In this document: positions 1 through 9,022 of the stretch, one piece after another | Layout: every line of letters begins with the position of its first letter | Position numbering within the stretch: position 1 is the stretch's first letter | Translations under genes and position numbers: made by a program | Notes under the pieces: generated by a model | What the model was told of the DNA's origin: nothing | Seen by the model: the letters and a program-made list of their open reading frames with translations, nothing else | The model's database searches: none | NCBI RefSeq assembly: GCF_900116205.1 | Contig: NZ_FOZS01000004.1 | Coordinates: 372,001-436,000 of the forward strand | Direction of reading: 5' to 3' | From: Halostagnicola kamekurae | Lineage (GTDB): Archaea > Halobacteriota > Halobacteria > Halobacteriales > Natrialbaceae | DNA: 64,000 nucleotides

Positions 1-1016
1 CGGCCGTCCTCGCCGGTCACGGGCGGCCTCTCGCCCGCCCGAATCGCCTCGACGAAGTCCGCGAGGGCGTCGTAGTGCGCCTGAAGGTAGAACGTCGGTC
101 CGTACACGTCCGGCTCGCCGCCGGTCACGCGACTCACGACGTTCGAGAGCGCCGAGAGCGCAGCGCTTCCGTAGAAGTTCGTGGGCAGGAACTCCTCGCT
201 TTCAATCGTCCCCGTGATCCCCTCGAGGCGAACGTTGGTGTTGACCTCAGGGAGTTCCTCCCACTGGTAGGAGCCACAGTGAAGCGTGATCGCCGTTCCC
301 GTCTCGGACGCCTCGAGAAGGACCGTCGCGGCGTCCTCGACCGGAACCTCGAGCGTCGAGTCCACCGTCGCGTCCCTGATCTCGAGCGGCCCGAAGGTCC
401 ACTCGAGGTAGTCGAAACAGTGGACGCCCAGTTCCATCAGCGACCCGCCGCCGGCCGCGTCCGGATCGAGCGGCCAGGCGGGCGGCGCGTCTTCGACGGG
501 CGGCCGACCGAGCGGGCCGTCGTTGACGCGAACCATCGATGCGTGGGGAACGTGACCCACCCGCCCGTCGTCGTAGGCACCCTTGAGTTCGCGGAGGTCC
601 GGCTGGTAGCGCAGCGTGTGATCGACGCCGACGCGAATCCCCGCGTCGGCGGCTACCTCGAGCATTTCGTCCGCCTCTGTCGTCGACCGAGCGAACGGTT
701 TCTCGACGAAGACGTCGACTCCCACGTCCGCCGCGGCTTCGACCGCATCTCGGTGCAAAAACGGCGGTAACGCGACGACCACCGCGTCGAGCGTCTCCGC
801 CTCGATCAGTGTCTCGTAGTCGTCGTACACGCGGGTCGCGCCCGCCGCGGTCGCCCGATCGCGATTCGCCGGGACCGCATCGGCGGCCGCAACGACGTCG
901 ACGCCCGCCATCGCGTGCGCCGATTTGAGGTGAACAGTACCGATGTTGCCGACTCCGAGCACGCCGAGTCGAACCGGATCGGCGCCGAAGAATCGTCGTC
1001 GAATGAAAGCGCGCAT
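1..1016 (-). CDS. Gfo/Idh/MocA family oxidoreductase (3' end outside window)
   Basis: The minus-strand frame is open from an ATG at 1016 to the window edge, so about 338 residues are visible and the C-terminus is missing. The N-terminus has a Rossmann dinucleotide-binding motif (GVLGVGNIGTVHL, about residues 20-32). The EKPF motif typical of the family is at residues 105-108. Downstream is the usual alpha/beta substrate domain with a GGGSLMELGVHCFDYLEW segment. Members are NAD(P)-dependent sugar or inositol dehydrogenases in the cytoplasm. Beside a polysaccharide deacetylase and glycosylation genes, a nucleotide-sugar or sugar-acid substrate is likely, but the exact substrate cannot be read from the sequence. 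Confidence 0.9.
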   Translation of the reverse strand, partial: MRAFIRRRFFGADPVRLGVLGVGNIGTVHLKSAHAMAGVDVVAAADAVPANRDRATAAGATRVYDDYETLIEAETLDAVVVALPPFLHRDAVEAAADVGVDVFVEKPFARSTTEADEMLEVAADAGIRVGVDHTLRYQPDLRELKGAYDDGRVGHVPHASMVRVNDGPLGRPPVEDAPPAWPLDPDAAGGGSLMELGVHCFDYLEWTFGPLEIRDATVDSTLEVPVEDAATVLLEASETGTAITLHCGSYQWEELPEVNTNVRLEGITGTIESEEFLPTNFYGSAALSALSNVVSRVTGGEPDVYGPTFYLQAHYDALADFVEAIRAGERPPVTGEDG

Positions 1017-1098
1017 CTCCTCGAAAACGGACCGCAAGCGGGCTTTGTTATCGCTCGCTTACCGTTTGTCGACTCGAGGTAGGAATCGGTTTCTGCGG

Positions 1099-2043
1099 TT
1101 ACGGGCTCGACTGCGTGGACGCTGGCCGGCTTGGCTGGGCCGTCGGCGCCGACTCACGAAAACGGTCGGCGATGTCACCCATCGTCTCGACGACCAGGTC
1201 CGTCTCGCTGCGACGCCGCTCGACGTACTCGAGAATCGCTCGCATCCGCCGGTCGTCGCGCTCGTGCGTGAGGTTGTTCGGGTGCAACCACATGTGAAAG
1301 ACGCCGTCGCGGCTGGCCGCCTGATCGATACCGCGTCTCGCCAGGACCACCATCGGATCTGCCCACACCGACTCGGCGATCGTCCTGGCCGACCCCTCGA
1401 AGCCGAAACAAAACAGCGACGCCGGAATGTCGACCAGCCCGTACTCGTCGATCGACGGCTTGACCAGCAGGGATCGGTCGGTCAGGACCGAGTCGACGAC
1501 GCCGCGAGCGCCGTCGGCCGTCGGCGACCGTCCACGGTACGCCGCGATCCCGTGTTCAGCCAGTACGTCCCGATGGCCGACGCCGTTTCGCGGGTAGATA
1601 AACGAGTCGATCGTCTCTCCCCACTCCGCCGCGATCTCGACGCTGCGAGCGATTTCCGCCTCGGCGAGCGTCCTCGAGGTGGCCGGATTGTCGAACAGCA
1701 CGTGCGAAAACGAGTGGCTCGCGAACTCGTGGTCCGGCCCGCTCGAGAGGATACCCTCGACGAGGTCCCGGCCGTATCTGAGATCGGGGCGGTCGCGCCA
1801 CTCGGTTCGCTCGCGCTCGAACCAGCCCGCCGGCGCGGGATGGTCCGCGTGCTCGCCGTCGCAAGACTCGAGCATCAGGTGGCCGACGACCGCCCACGTC
1901 GCCGGAATATCGTACTCGGCGAACGAATCGAGCATCGCGCGCCAGCCGCTTCGCCCCGACTCGAGGCGAGTCGTCGGCGGGGACTCGAGGTCGTGGAATC
2001 CCCAGCCGAGCTCGGCGTCGAGCGAGATTACGACGCTTCCCAT
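1099..2043 (-). CDS. polysaccharide deacetylase family protein
   Basis: A 314-residue protein of the NodB-homology type. The sequence begins with the metal/catalytic aspartate motif SLDAELGWG and carries the H-x-x-x-S-H zinc-binding signature (HEFASHSFSH, about residues 112-121). A later FIYPRNGVG segment and a C-terminal MWLHPNN segment match other deacetylase motifs. I chose the ATG at 2043; a GTG at 2055 would add four residues. There is no signal peptide, so it probably acts on cytoplasmic glycolipid-linked sugars, removing N- or O-acetyl groups. It lies in the same orientation as the oxidoreductase, about 80 bp upstream of it, suggesting an operon. Confidence 0.88.
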   Translation of the reverse strand: MGSVVISLDAELGWGFHDLESPPTTRLESGRSGWRAMLDSFAEYDIPATWAVVGHLMLESCDGEHADHPAPAGWFERERTEWRDRPDLRYGRDLVEGILSSGPDHEFASHSFSHVLFDNPATSRTLAEAEIARSVEIAAEWGETIDSFIYPRNGVGHRDVLAEHGIAAYRGRSPTADGARGVVDSVLTDRSLLVKPSIDEYGLVDIPASLFCFGFEGSARTIAESVWADPMVVLARRGIDQAASRDGVFHMWLHPNNLTHERDDRRMRAILEYVERRRSETDLVVETMGDIADRFRESAPTAQPSRPASTQSSP

Positions 2044-2301
2044 CCACTCCACCAACCGGAATTCATACGTGTTCGTTCCCGTCCGACGGTATTGTTATGG
2101 AGAACCTGTATTCGTCCTGTGCCGGGCGAGTAGCGTCGTCGAGAAACTCCGGCCGATGGTCTGCTGTTCGGCCCGGTACGTCCGGTTCAGCCGCTCCCCT
2201 CGCACGCGTTCGCCGTCGTTTCCCGGTGCAATCCGCACATAACAAAACCGTCGTCTCACCACCACACCCACAGCGGGCGTCAGTGACGCCTCAATATCAT
2301 C

Positions 2302-3891
2302 ATGAGCGGACACACTTCGACATCTCAGCGAGCGTTCGTACTCGGTCTCGACGGCGTTCCCTGGAGACTCATCGAACGGTGGACGGACGACGGCGAATTG
2401 CCCAACTTCGAACGGATGCGAACGGAGGGTGCGGCGGGCACGCTCGAGAGTACCCGCCCGCCCACGACGCCGCTCGCCTGGCCCTCGATCGCCACCGGAG
2501 TCTGGCCCGACAAACACGGCATCTACGGCTTTCAGAACCTCTCTCGTGGCTATTCGCACGAAATGTACACGAGCAGGGACTGCAAACAGCCGCCGCTCTG
2601 GGAGCAGCTGTCCCCGGCCCACGTCGGTAACGTCCCGTTGACGTATCCGGCCACCGAGATCGACGGGACGATGGTTACGGGGATGATGACGCCCTCGACG
2701 GAAAAGGAGTTCACGCACCCGCCCGAACTCGGCGACGAGATCGCCAGTCGCATCCCCGGCTACGAGATCAGCCTCGACTACCCCGAGTACGCCGATCGCC
2801 TCGATGAGTTCGAAGTCGCCGTCACCGACATCCTCGAGAAGCGCCGGAACCTCATGCGCCTCCAGATGGAACACGCGGACGACTGGCAGCTTTTCTTTTT
2901 CGTCTACACGGCGCCGGACCGGTTCCAGCACCTCGTCTGGGATATGGACAGGCTATGCGAACACTACAAGAAACTCGACGACATGCTCGGCGAGGTGATG
3001 GCGTACACTGACGAACACGACGCGGATCTGTACGTCGTCTCCGATCACGGCTTCGGGCGGATCGATCGGCTGGTCTACGTCAATCACGTCCTCGAGCAGG
3101 CCGGCTACCTCTACAGACGCGAAGACGAGGGCACTCGCGGCGCGCTCGCGAACCTCGGAATCTCCCGCGAGAAAGTCACGGGGCTGCTCGACCGGGTGGG
3201 CATCTCCGAGGAGCGACTCGTCCAGTCGCTGCCGCGGACGCTCGTCGATTCGGTCGCCCAGCAGATCCCCGGGGACCACGCGCTCTACGACGTCGACTAC
3301 GAGCGGACCGTCGCGTTCGTCCACGACGCCGGCAACTGCTACATCAACGACACCGAGCGCTTCGAGAAGGGGATCGTCGATCCGGCCGACGTGCCCGCGT
3401 TGAAAGCCGAGCTGATGGACCTCTTCGAATCGGTCACGAACGAGCGCGACGAACAGGTGCTCCGAGTCTTCGACGGCGACGACTTGTTCCCCAACGACCC
3501 GGGCTCGCCGAACTTCATCGTCAACGGGAAAGACGGCTACGAATCCCGAAACTCGATCACCGACGAACCGTTCGGCGACACCGGATCGACCGCGGCGAGC
3601 CACCGAAGCACGGGTATCGTCCTCTGTCGTGGTCCGTCGATCGAACCCGGCGGCGAACTGCGGGGCGCGCGCGTCGTCGACATCGCGCCGACGCTGCTTC
3701 ACGGCATCGGCGAACCCGTTCCAGCCAACGCCGACGGACGAGTCCTCTTCGACGCGTTCCGCGACGATGCGCCCGCCTCGAGAACTAAAGTAGAGCGTTC
3801 CGACGTGACGCGCTCGACGGACGGCGAGGCGGTCGACGACGACTTTACCGACGTCGAGGATCGTCTCAAGGGCCTCGGATACATGGAGTGA
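2302..3891 (+). CDS. alkaline phosphatase superfamily / type I phosphodiesterase
   Basis: A 529-residue protein of the alkaline phosphatase superfamily. LGLDGVPW near residues 14-21 supplies the first metal aspartate, PPTTPLAWPSIATG near residues 53-66 holds the probable Thr/Ser nucleophile, and VVSDHGFG near residues 247-254 supplies later metal ligands. There are no membrane segments or signal peptide, so it is predicted cytoplasmic. In haloarchaea such proteins occur often in glycosylation or exopolysaccharide loci, where they may cleave phosphodiester bonds in nucleotide-sugar or lipid-phosphate intermediates; that role is inferred from context. It is divergent from the deacetylase, with 258 bp between the starts. 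Confidence 0.87.
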   Translation: MSGHTSTSQRAFVLGLDGVPWRLIERWTDDGELPNFERMRTEGAAGTLESTRPPTTPLAWPSIATGVWPDKHGIYGFQNLSRGYSHEMYTSRDCKQPPLWEQLSPAHVGNVPLTYPATEIDGTMVTGMMTPSTEKEFTHPPELGDEIASRIPGYEISLDYPEYADRLDEFEVAVTDILEKRRNLMRLQMEHADDWQLFFFVYTAPDRFQHLVWDMDRLCEHYKKLDDMLGEVMAYTDEHDADLYVVSDHGFGRIDRLVYVNHVLEQAGYLYRREDEGTRGALANLGISREKVTGLLDRVGISEERLVQSLPRTLVDSVAQQIPGDHALYDVDYERTVAFVHDAGNCYINDTERFEKGIVDPADVPALKAELMDLFESVTNERDEQVLRVFDGDDLFPNDPGSPNFIVNGKDGYESRNSITDEPFGDTGSTAASHRSTGIVLCRGPSIEPGGELRGARVVDIAPTLLHGIGEPVPANADGRVLFDAFRDDAPASRTKVERSDVTRSTDGEAVDDDFTDVEDRLKGLGYME

Positions 3892-3971
3892 GTGCGCTCG
3901 AGGCGCGATCGAGGTAGTGATCCCGAGTACTCGCGCTGGGACGAAATCACAGTACTTCTCAACAGATAGTA

Positions 3972-4076
3972 TTACGCGACTGCGCGGAGGTGCGCGCGTA
4001 CAGCGCGGTAGAGATCGTCGTAGGAACGGAAGTCGTCGGTCGTCACGTGCCACCGACTCGAGACGGCGTCGATCAT
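3972..4076 (-). CDS. possible small protein of 34 residues
   Basis: An ATG at 4076 opens a 34-codon frame (MIDAVSSRWHVTTDDFRSYD... ending LRAVA). Third positions are mostly G or C, as in the neighbouring genes. It follows the PP-loop gene on the same strand by 65 bp and could be co-transcribed with it. A GTG 12 nt upstream would add four residues. I do not recognise it; it could also be the remnant of a longer gene. Support is compositional only. Confidence 0.35.
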   Translation of the reverse strand: MIDAVSSRWHVTTDDFRSYDDLYRAVRAHLRAVA

Positions 4077-4141
4077 CGAGCTGTCCACGTTCGATTCTTC
4101 CGAAGTGTGTTGCAGTTTTATCGTTCGGAGTGACAGAGCGA

Positions 4142-5455
4142 TCACCGCACCCGTCGAGCGCCCGCCTTCGCCGCGTTCCAGACGGGATAAACCGTATTGT
4201 AGACGCTGTTCGGTGCGTTTCGCGCGCCCGCTCGGAGGAGTCGGTGGTGGAGCGGCGATCCCGACTCCGCGACCAGTTCGTCGAGGTCGGCCTCCGAGAG
4301 CCACGCGAAGAAAGCCCGCTCGGCGGGACTCGAGGGGGCGGTTTCGCGAACCGTCTCCCGAATGTCTTCCCACATGTATCGCTCGTCTAAGCCCAGTATC
4401 CAGTTGCCGTTTTCGAATGCCGATCGAACGTCGTGGTAGTCCTCGTCCGCGAACGGGTAGCCGTGGGCGGCTGGATCGAGTCCGGCCAGACGAAGCCCGA
4501 CCGCGGTTCGATAGCACTTCTCGCATTCACCGCAGTTTCCGTCCATTCGGACGTTACAGGTCTGTAACTCGAGTCGGGAGGCGTCCGGATCGGCGGTGGG
4601 GTCGTCGACGTACGAGGCGATCAGTTCGAGTCGTTCCTGACGGGTGAGGTCGTAGCAGTCGTGGTGACAGCCGGTCCCCGTCCAGCGGACGTAGTCGTCG
4701 ATGTCCGGGCGAGAGCCCCACTCGAGGTCGATACCCTCCCAGTGGGTCGCGGCGACGTAGAGGTCTTCGATCCCGCGCGCGTAGGCCATCGGTGCACAGA
4801 GGCCGAGCAAGCCGAGTCCGTGGCCGACGGAGCTGTACCACGCGCCGTCGACGTGGCGTTTGTAGTGGGCGAGCAACATCGGGTGATCGAGCGCCGAGAG
4901 CATGTTCGATTCGATAAAGGCCGTCTCGAGGTCGCGCTCGGCGGCGAAATTCCCGACGCGCGAGCGCAGGGTCTCCCAGTCCTCGTCGTCGCTCGCGTCG
5001 GGCGTGATCGTCCACCCTCGGATGCTGATAAGCGTGGGATCGTCCGCCCGGTGACCGACGTAGGAGGCGGTCGAATCGACGCCGCCGGTGAACAGGAGCC
5101 CTGACTCCTCGCCCGCTGGCGGATCGACGGTCGTCGCGTTTCGCGCGTAGAGCGTGCCGCCCTCGAGAAAGTCGTGCATCGAGAGCAGCGAGGCTTTGAC
5201 GTCCTCTAATGCCCGCGCGAAGGTCGCGTCGACGTCGTCGACGTAGACGTCGGCTCCCTGGGCCCACGCGACCGGACAGACGTGTGCGAGCACCGGAACG
5301 GCGAGGATCCCTTCGGGGACGGCCTCGATCGAACAGTCGTACTTCGTTCGAAACGACTTACCGGTGAAAAACCGCTCGAGGTCGCTCGAGGGCCGAATCG
5401 AGGCCTCGAGCGTGTCGTCTTCGGCGGTCACCGAGTCGATGATGATGGCGGACAT
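4142..5455 (-). CDS. QueC/ExsB-like PP-loop ATPase in glycan locus
   Basis: A 437-residue protein with the PP-loop ATP-pyrophosphatase motif LLFTGGVDSTASY (roughly residues 116-128). A cysteine cluster near residues 309-325 (TCNVRMDGNCGECEKCYRT) resembles the zinc site of QueC. Chain length and N-terminal region differ from true QueC, which is about 230 residues, so it is probably not the queuosine/archaeosine enzyme. PP-loop enzymes adenylate a carboxyl or carbonyl group for amination, amidation or thiolation. Among sugar genes here, amidation of a uronic acid or a similar sugar modification is a reasonable inference. I chose the ATG at 5455 (MSAIIID...); an in-frame upstream start at 5509 adds an unstructured extension. 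Confidence 0.72.
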   Translation of the reverse strand: MSAIIIDSVTAEDDTLEASIRPSSDLERFFTGKSFRTKYDCSIEAVPEGILAVPVLAHVCPVAWAQGADVYVDDVDATFARALEDVKASLLSMHDFLEGGTLYARNATTVDPPAGEESGLLFTGGVDSTASYVGHRADDPTLISIRGWTITPDASDDEDWETLRSRVGNFAAERDLETAFIESNMLSALDHPMLLAHYKRHVDGAWYSSVGHGLGLLGLCAPMAYARGIEDLYVAATHWEGIDLEWGSRPDIDDYVRWTGTGCHHDCYDLTRQERLELIASYVDDPTADPDASRLELQTCNVRMDGNCGECEKCYRTAVGLRLAGLDPAAHGYPFADEDYHDVRSAFENGNWILGLDERYMWEDIRETVRETAPSSPAERAFFAWLSEADLDELVAESGSPLHHRLLRAGARNAPNSVYNTVYPVWNAAKAGARRVR

Positions 5456-5930
5456 TGTTGGGTAGTGACGAGACCGTTGAGTCCCGTTCGAGTCGATAAC
5501 TGTCACCACAACTGGCTACTAAAACAGCCAGTATCGTTACACAGTCAACAGATCTGAAAGACGATCGTAGCATTCGATGGGGCGACGTACAGGCGGTTCA
5601 ATACCGACCTACAGCGGACAACGTAGTCGGGGAGAAACGAACGGTAACTGAAATCAAACGGGTGCCGTACTGTTCTTTTTATTGATGCATCTGTGGTAAC
5701 AGTGTGTCAGAGCGACGCCCGCCCGGCGGGAACCGACGATCGAATCGTCGCAGTTCGTCGCCGGATTCGGTGACGAACGGCCTGACGTCACCCATTCCTT
5801 TCGAGAGAGTGTGTTCGCGCTGACTATCATCAGGTATGAGCCCTATAACAAACCAGTCATCCCTGTTCAACTCGCCACCGATGGCGCTCCATATGGAAAG
5901 CAGCGACCGAATCGAAACGGGCGATCGACG
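5456..5930. promoter_or_regulatory. divergent intergenic region with inverted repeat
   Basis: This 475-bp region separates the divergent PP-loop and membrane-protein genes, and I see no convincing gene in it. A perfect 7-bp inverted repeat, ACTGGCT at 5511-5517 and AGCCAGT at 5526-5532 with an 8-nt AT-rich spacer, lies about 56 bp upstream of the PP-loop start and could be an operator. A TTCTTTTTATTG stretch near 5672 and a CCCTATAAC element near 5839 are possible promoter or terminator signals. Confidence 0.4.
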
Positions 5931-7721
5931 ATGAAACGAGCCGCACTCGAGATCGTCCTCGCGATCGGATATCTCGCCGTTGCTGGGGCCGCGCTCGTCG
6001 CTCGAGCGAACCCCGCAGACAGCTACGAAGTGTCTCTCTACGCGGCGACGCCGGAACTGACCTGGATCGGGGTCGGGATCGCCCTCGCGATCGCGGTCAG
6101 TACGACGCTCGCGTGTCGGGGACGGTACCAGGGAGTCGCGATCGGACTGGGTGCCTGTGCCGTGACGACGATCGTCGGGCTTCCGCTGATCAGAAACTAC
6201 CAGTTCGCGGGGGTCGGCGACGCCCTCTCGCACCTTGGCTGGACGCGTGACATCGTCACGGGCAACCTGTTCCCGCACGAACTGCTCTATCCCGCGTTGC
6301 ACTCGATCGCATCGACGATTCACTTCGTCGGCGGGGCCCCGCTCGAGCGCGCCGTCCTCTTGATGGTCGTCGTGTTCTTCGTCCCATTCCTGATTTTCGT
6401 TCCGTTGACGGTTCGCGAACTCTCGGGGAACGGACTCGCGATCGGTATCGCGGCGATCGTCTCGTGGGTCGTCCTGCCGATCAACAACGTCGGCACGCAC
6501 ATGGGCGCCCACACGAACTCGAACGCGCTGTTTCTCGTCCCGGTCGTTCTCTTCGCGCTCATCGCCTACCTGCGACGCGGCGACGACCTCGAGCGACTGC
6601 CGTTCGGTCTCTCGTCGTTCAGCGCGTTGCTCATCCTCACGAGTCTCGCATTGCTGTTCGTCCATCCCCAGCAGCTCGCGAGCGTCGTCGTCCTCATCGG
6701 CTCGGTTAGTGTCATCCAGTATCTGGCCCGGTGGCGATTCGAGGATCATCCGATGGTCGATCATCCGACGACCTACGCGCACACGATCGTACTCGGGCTG
6801 ATCGGCGGCGTGTGGGCGTTGAGCAACGAGCGGTTTCGCGACGCATTCGGTGGGCTCGTCAGCGGAATCATCTCCCAGGACGTCGGCGCCGGATCGACGG
6901 TGGCCCAACGAGGGTCGTCGTTGACCGAAGTCGGCGGGAGCCTCGCCGAACTGTTCGTCAAAATGTTTCTCGAGGCCGCCATCATCGGCGCGGTCGTCGG
7001 TATCTTCCTGCTCGTTATGTGGTTTGGGTGGACGAACATCGATCGCGAGACGAAGGCGTTCTGTACGTACTTCGGGCTGGCGCTGATTCCGCTGGGCGGC
7101 ATGTTTCTGGTGTATTTCGTCGGGACGCCGACGATGGCGTTCAGACAGGTCGGCTTCATCTACGTCGTCATCACGATTCTGTCCGGCGTCGCGATCGCAC
7201 ACGTGACGACCGGGCTCTCGAACGTCGTCACGACACCCGGTGCGAACGCGCTGGTCGCGACGCTGCTTGCGGCGTTCGTAATCCTCGGTTTGATGACGGT
7301 CTACGCTTCGCCGCTCATCTACCAGCCGAACCAGCACGTGACCGACGCGCAGATGAACGGCTACGAGTCGAGTTACGTCCACGAGGTCGAGGATCGCCCA
7401 CACGCCGGCTTCGGGGCCGATCCGTTCCGGTTCGATCACGGGATCAACGGCGTCGAGTCGGACCGGGTCTCCTCGTCGCCGTTCGAGAGCGGCGTCGTCA
7501 ACGGAAGTGCGTTCGAAAGCGGGAATTACAGCGGGGCCTACGACGGCCACGACTACTACTTCGTCGTCTCCGAGTACGACACGACGCGCGAACTCGAGGT
7601 GTACGACGAACTCGACTACAGCGAGGAGTCCCTCGAGGGAATCGAGCGGTCGCCGAGTGCGAACAAGGTCATCTCGAACGACGAGTTCCGGATGTATGCC
7701 GTCACTGCGGGCGGTGAATAA
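5931..7721 (+). CDS. polytopic membrane protein, glycosyltransferase-like
   Basis: A 596-residue protein, with the start placed at the ATG MKRAALEIV because the first membrane segment follows at once. The first ~460 residues hold about 12 hydrophobic segments with short loops. The last ~130 residues are a hydrophilic, Tyr/Asp/Ser-rich extracytoplasmic domain. An acidic loop with His/Asp (VGDALSHLGWTRDIVTG) after the first helices recalls the loops of GT-C type lipid-linked-sugar transferases, but no defining catalytic motif is certain. Among flippase and GT4 genes it is probably a glycan polymerase or transferase acting on lipid-linked sugars; that assignment is inference. Confidence 0.7.
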   Translation: MKRAALEIVLAIGYLAVAGAALVARANPADSYEVSLYAATPELTWIGVGIALAIAVSTTLACRGRYQGVAIGLGACAVTTIVGLPLIRNYQFAGVGDALSHLGWTRDIVTGNLFPHELLYPALHSIASTIHFVGGAPLERAVLLMVVVFFVPFLIFVPLTVRELSGNGLAIGIAAIVSWVVLPINNVGTHMGAHTNSNALFLVPVVLFALIAYLRRGDDLERLPFGLSSFSALLILTSLALLFVHPQQLASVVVLIGSVSVIQYLARWRFEDHPMVDHPTTYAHTIVLGLIGGVWALSNERFRDAFGGLVSGIISQDVGAGSTVAQRGSSLTEVGGSLAELFVKMFLEAAIIGAVVGIFLLVMWFGWTNIDRETKAFCTYFGLALIPLGGMFLVYFVGTPTMAFRQVGFIYVVITILSGVAIAHVTTGLSNVVTTPGANALVATLLAAFVILGLMTVYASPLIYQPNQHVTDAQMNGYESSYVHEVEDRPHAGFGADPFRFDHGINGVESDRVSSSPFESGVVNGSAFESGNYSGAYDGHDYYFVVSEYDTTRELEVYDELDYSEESLEGIERSPSANKVISNDEFRMYAVTAGGE

Positions 7722-7794
7722 CGCCGTACTGCGGCCCGGATATCGAAACGCGTGCATAACAAAGCCGGAATCGGCCTTCCACGGTGATACGACA

Positions 7795-9015
7795 ATGCCT
7801 GCTCTTGAGGACGTACGCGTGTTGGATTTGACGAGGGTCCTCGGTGGCCCGTACGGGACAATGTTGTTGGCCGACCTGGGCGCCGACGTCATTAAAATCG
7901 AACCGCCCGGCGGCGATTTCGTCAGGGAAACGCCGCCGTTTCACTCCGACGACGACGAGTTCGGCGGGTACTTTCAGAGCATCAACCGCGGCAAACGCAG
8001 CCTCGAGTTGGACTTCACCGAGGAGGACGATCGAGACGAGTTCCGATCCCTCGTCGAAAAGGCCGACGTCGTCGTCGAAAACTTCCGCGTCGGAACGATG
8101 GAGAAGTTTGGCCTCGAGTACGAACGCCTCGCCGAGATCAACCCGCAACTGGTCTACGCGTCGATGCGCGGCTTTGGCGACCCACGAACCGGCTCGAGTC
8201 CGAAGCAGGCCGAACCGGCGTTCGACCTCGTTGCCCAGGCGCTTGGCGGCGTGATGCACCAGACCGGCTCGGAGGACGGACCGCCGATGAAAGTCGGCTT
8301 CGGTGTCGGCGACATCTTCACGGGCGTGTTACACACCGTGAACATTCTCGCGGCGCTGCACTATCGCGAACGCACCGGCGTCGGCCAGTTCGTCGATACC
8401 GCGATGTACGACGCGATGGTGAGCCTCGCAGAGCGGGCCGTCTACCAGCACTCCTACACGGGAGAGGTCCCAAAGCGGCAGGGAAACGCCCACCCGACCC
8501 TGTTTCCCTACAACGCGTTCGAAGCCGAAGACGGTTACGTGGTCATCGCGGCCCTCGGCGACAACCACTGGCGCGGGCTCTGTGAGACGATGGATCGACC
8601 GGAGTGGATCGTCGACTATCCACACGCAAACGATCGATTGGCGAATCGGGACGACCTCAGAGATTCGATCGAGAAGTGGGTCTCGACGCGAACGACCGAC
8701 GAAGTCCTCTCGGCGCTCGAGGGGGACGTGCCCTGCGGCCCCGTACAAGACATTAGCGACGTCTACGAGTGCGAACACGCCCAGCGCAGAGAGATGCTCG
8801 TCGAGGCGGACCTCCCACACACCGACGAGACCGTTACGATCGCAGGCACGCCGATCAAGATGGCCAAAACGCCCCCCGAGCCTGGAGACCGGGCCCCGCT
8901 TCTCGACGAACACCGATCGGAACTGCTCGAGGCCGACTCGCTCTCGAACGCGGACCTCGAGGATATCTACCCCGGACGCGTCGAGGTGTCGGACGGGAGC
9001 AGTCACGACAGATAA
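7795..9015 (+). CDS. CaiB/BaiF-type CoA-transferase (family III)
   Basis: A 406-residue protein starting at ATG 7795 (MPALEDVRVLDLTRVLGGPY), the classical family III CoA-transferase N-terminus. The following LGADVIKIEPPGGD and the SINRGKRSLELDF segment are conserved. A VDTAMYDAMVSL segment matches the region bearing the catalytic aspartate. These enzymes move CoA between acyl groups (for example formyl-, carnitinyl- or bile-acyl-CoA) in the cytosol. Substrate cannot be told. It is unusual between two glycan-type genes, and it may supply an acyl-CoA to the acyltransferase encoded 7 bp downstream, with which it probably forms an operon. Confidence 0.92.
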   Translation: MPALEDVRVLDLTRVLGGPYGTMLLADLGADVIKIEPPGGDFVRETPPFHSDDDEFGGYFQSINRGKRSLELDFTEEDDRDEFRSLVEKADVVVENFRVGTMEKFGLEYERLAEINPQLVYASMRGFGDPRTGSSPKQAEPAFDLVAQALGGVMHQTGSEDGPPMKVGFGVGDIFTGVLHTVNILAALHYRERTGVGQFVDTAMYDAMVSLAERAVYQHSYTGEVPKRQGNAHPTLFPYNAFEAEDGYVVIAALGDNHWRGLCETMDRPEWIVDYPHANDRLANRDDLRDSIEKWVSTRTTDEVLSALEGDVPCGPVQDISDVYECEHAQRREMLVEADLPHTDETVTIAGTPIKMAKTPPEPGDRAPLLDEHRSELLEADSLSNADLEDIYPGRVEVSDGSSHDR

Positions 9016-9022
9016 TATACGT

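Noticed and set aside
5679-7892. A 737-codon open frame on the minus strand opposite the polytopic membrane protein
   Set aside because: Its product is Asp/Arg/Glu-rich low-complexity sequence without domains, typical of the antisense frame of a GC-rich gene. The plus strand has clear membrane helices.
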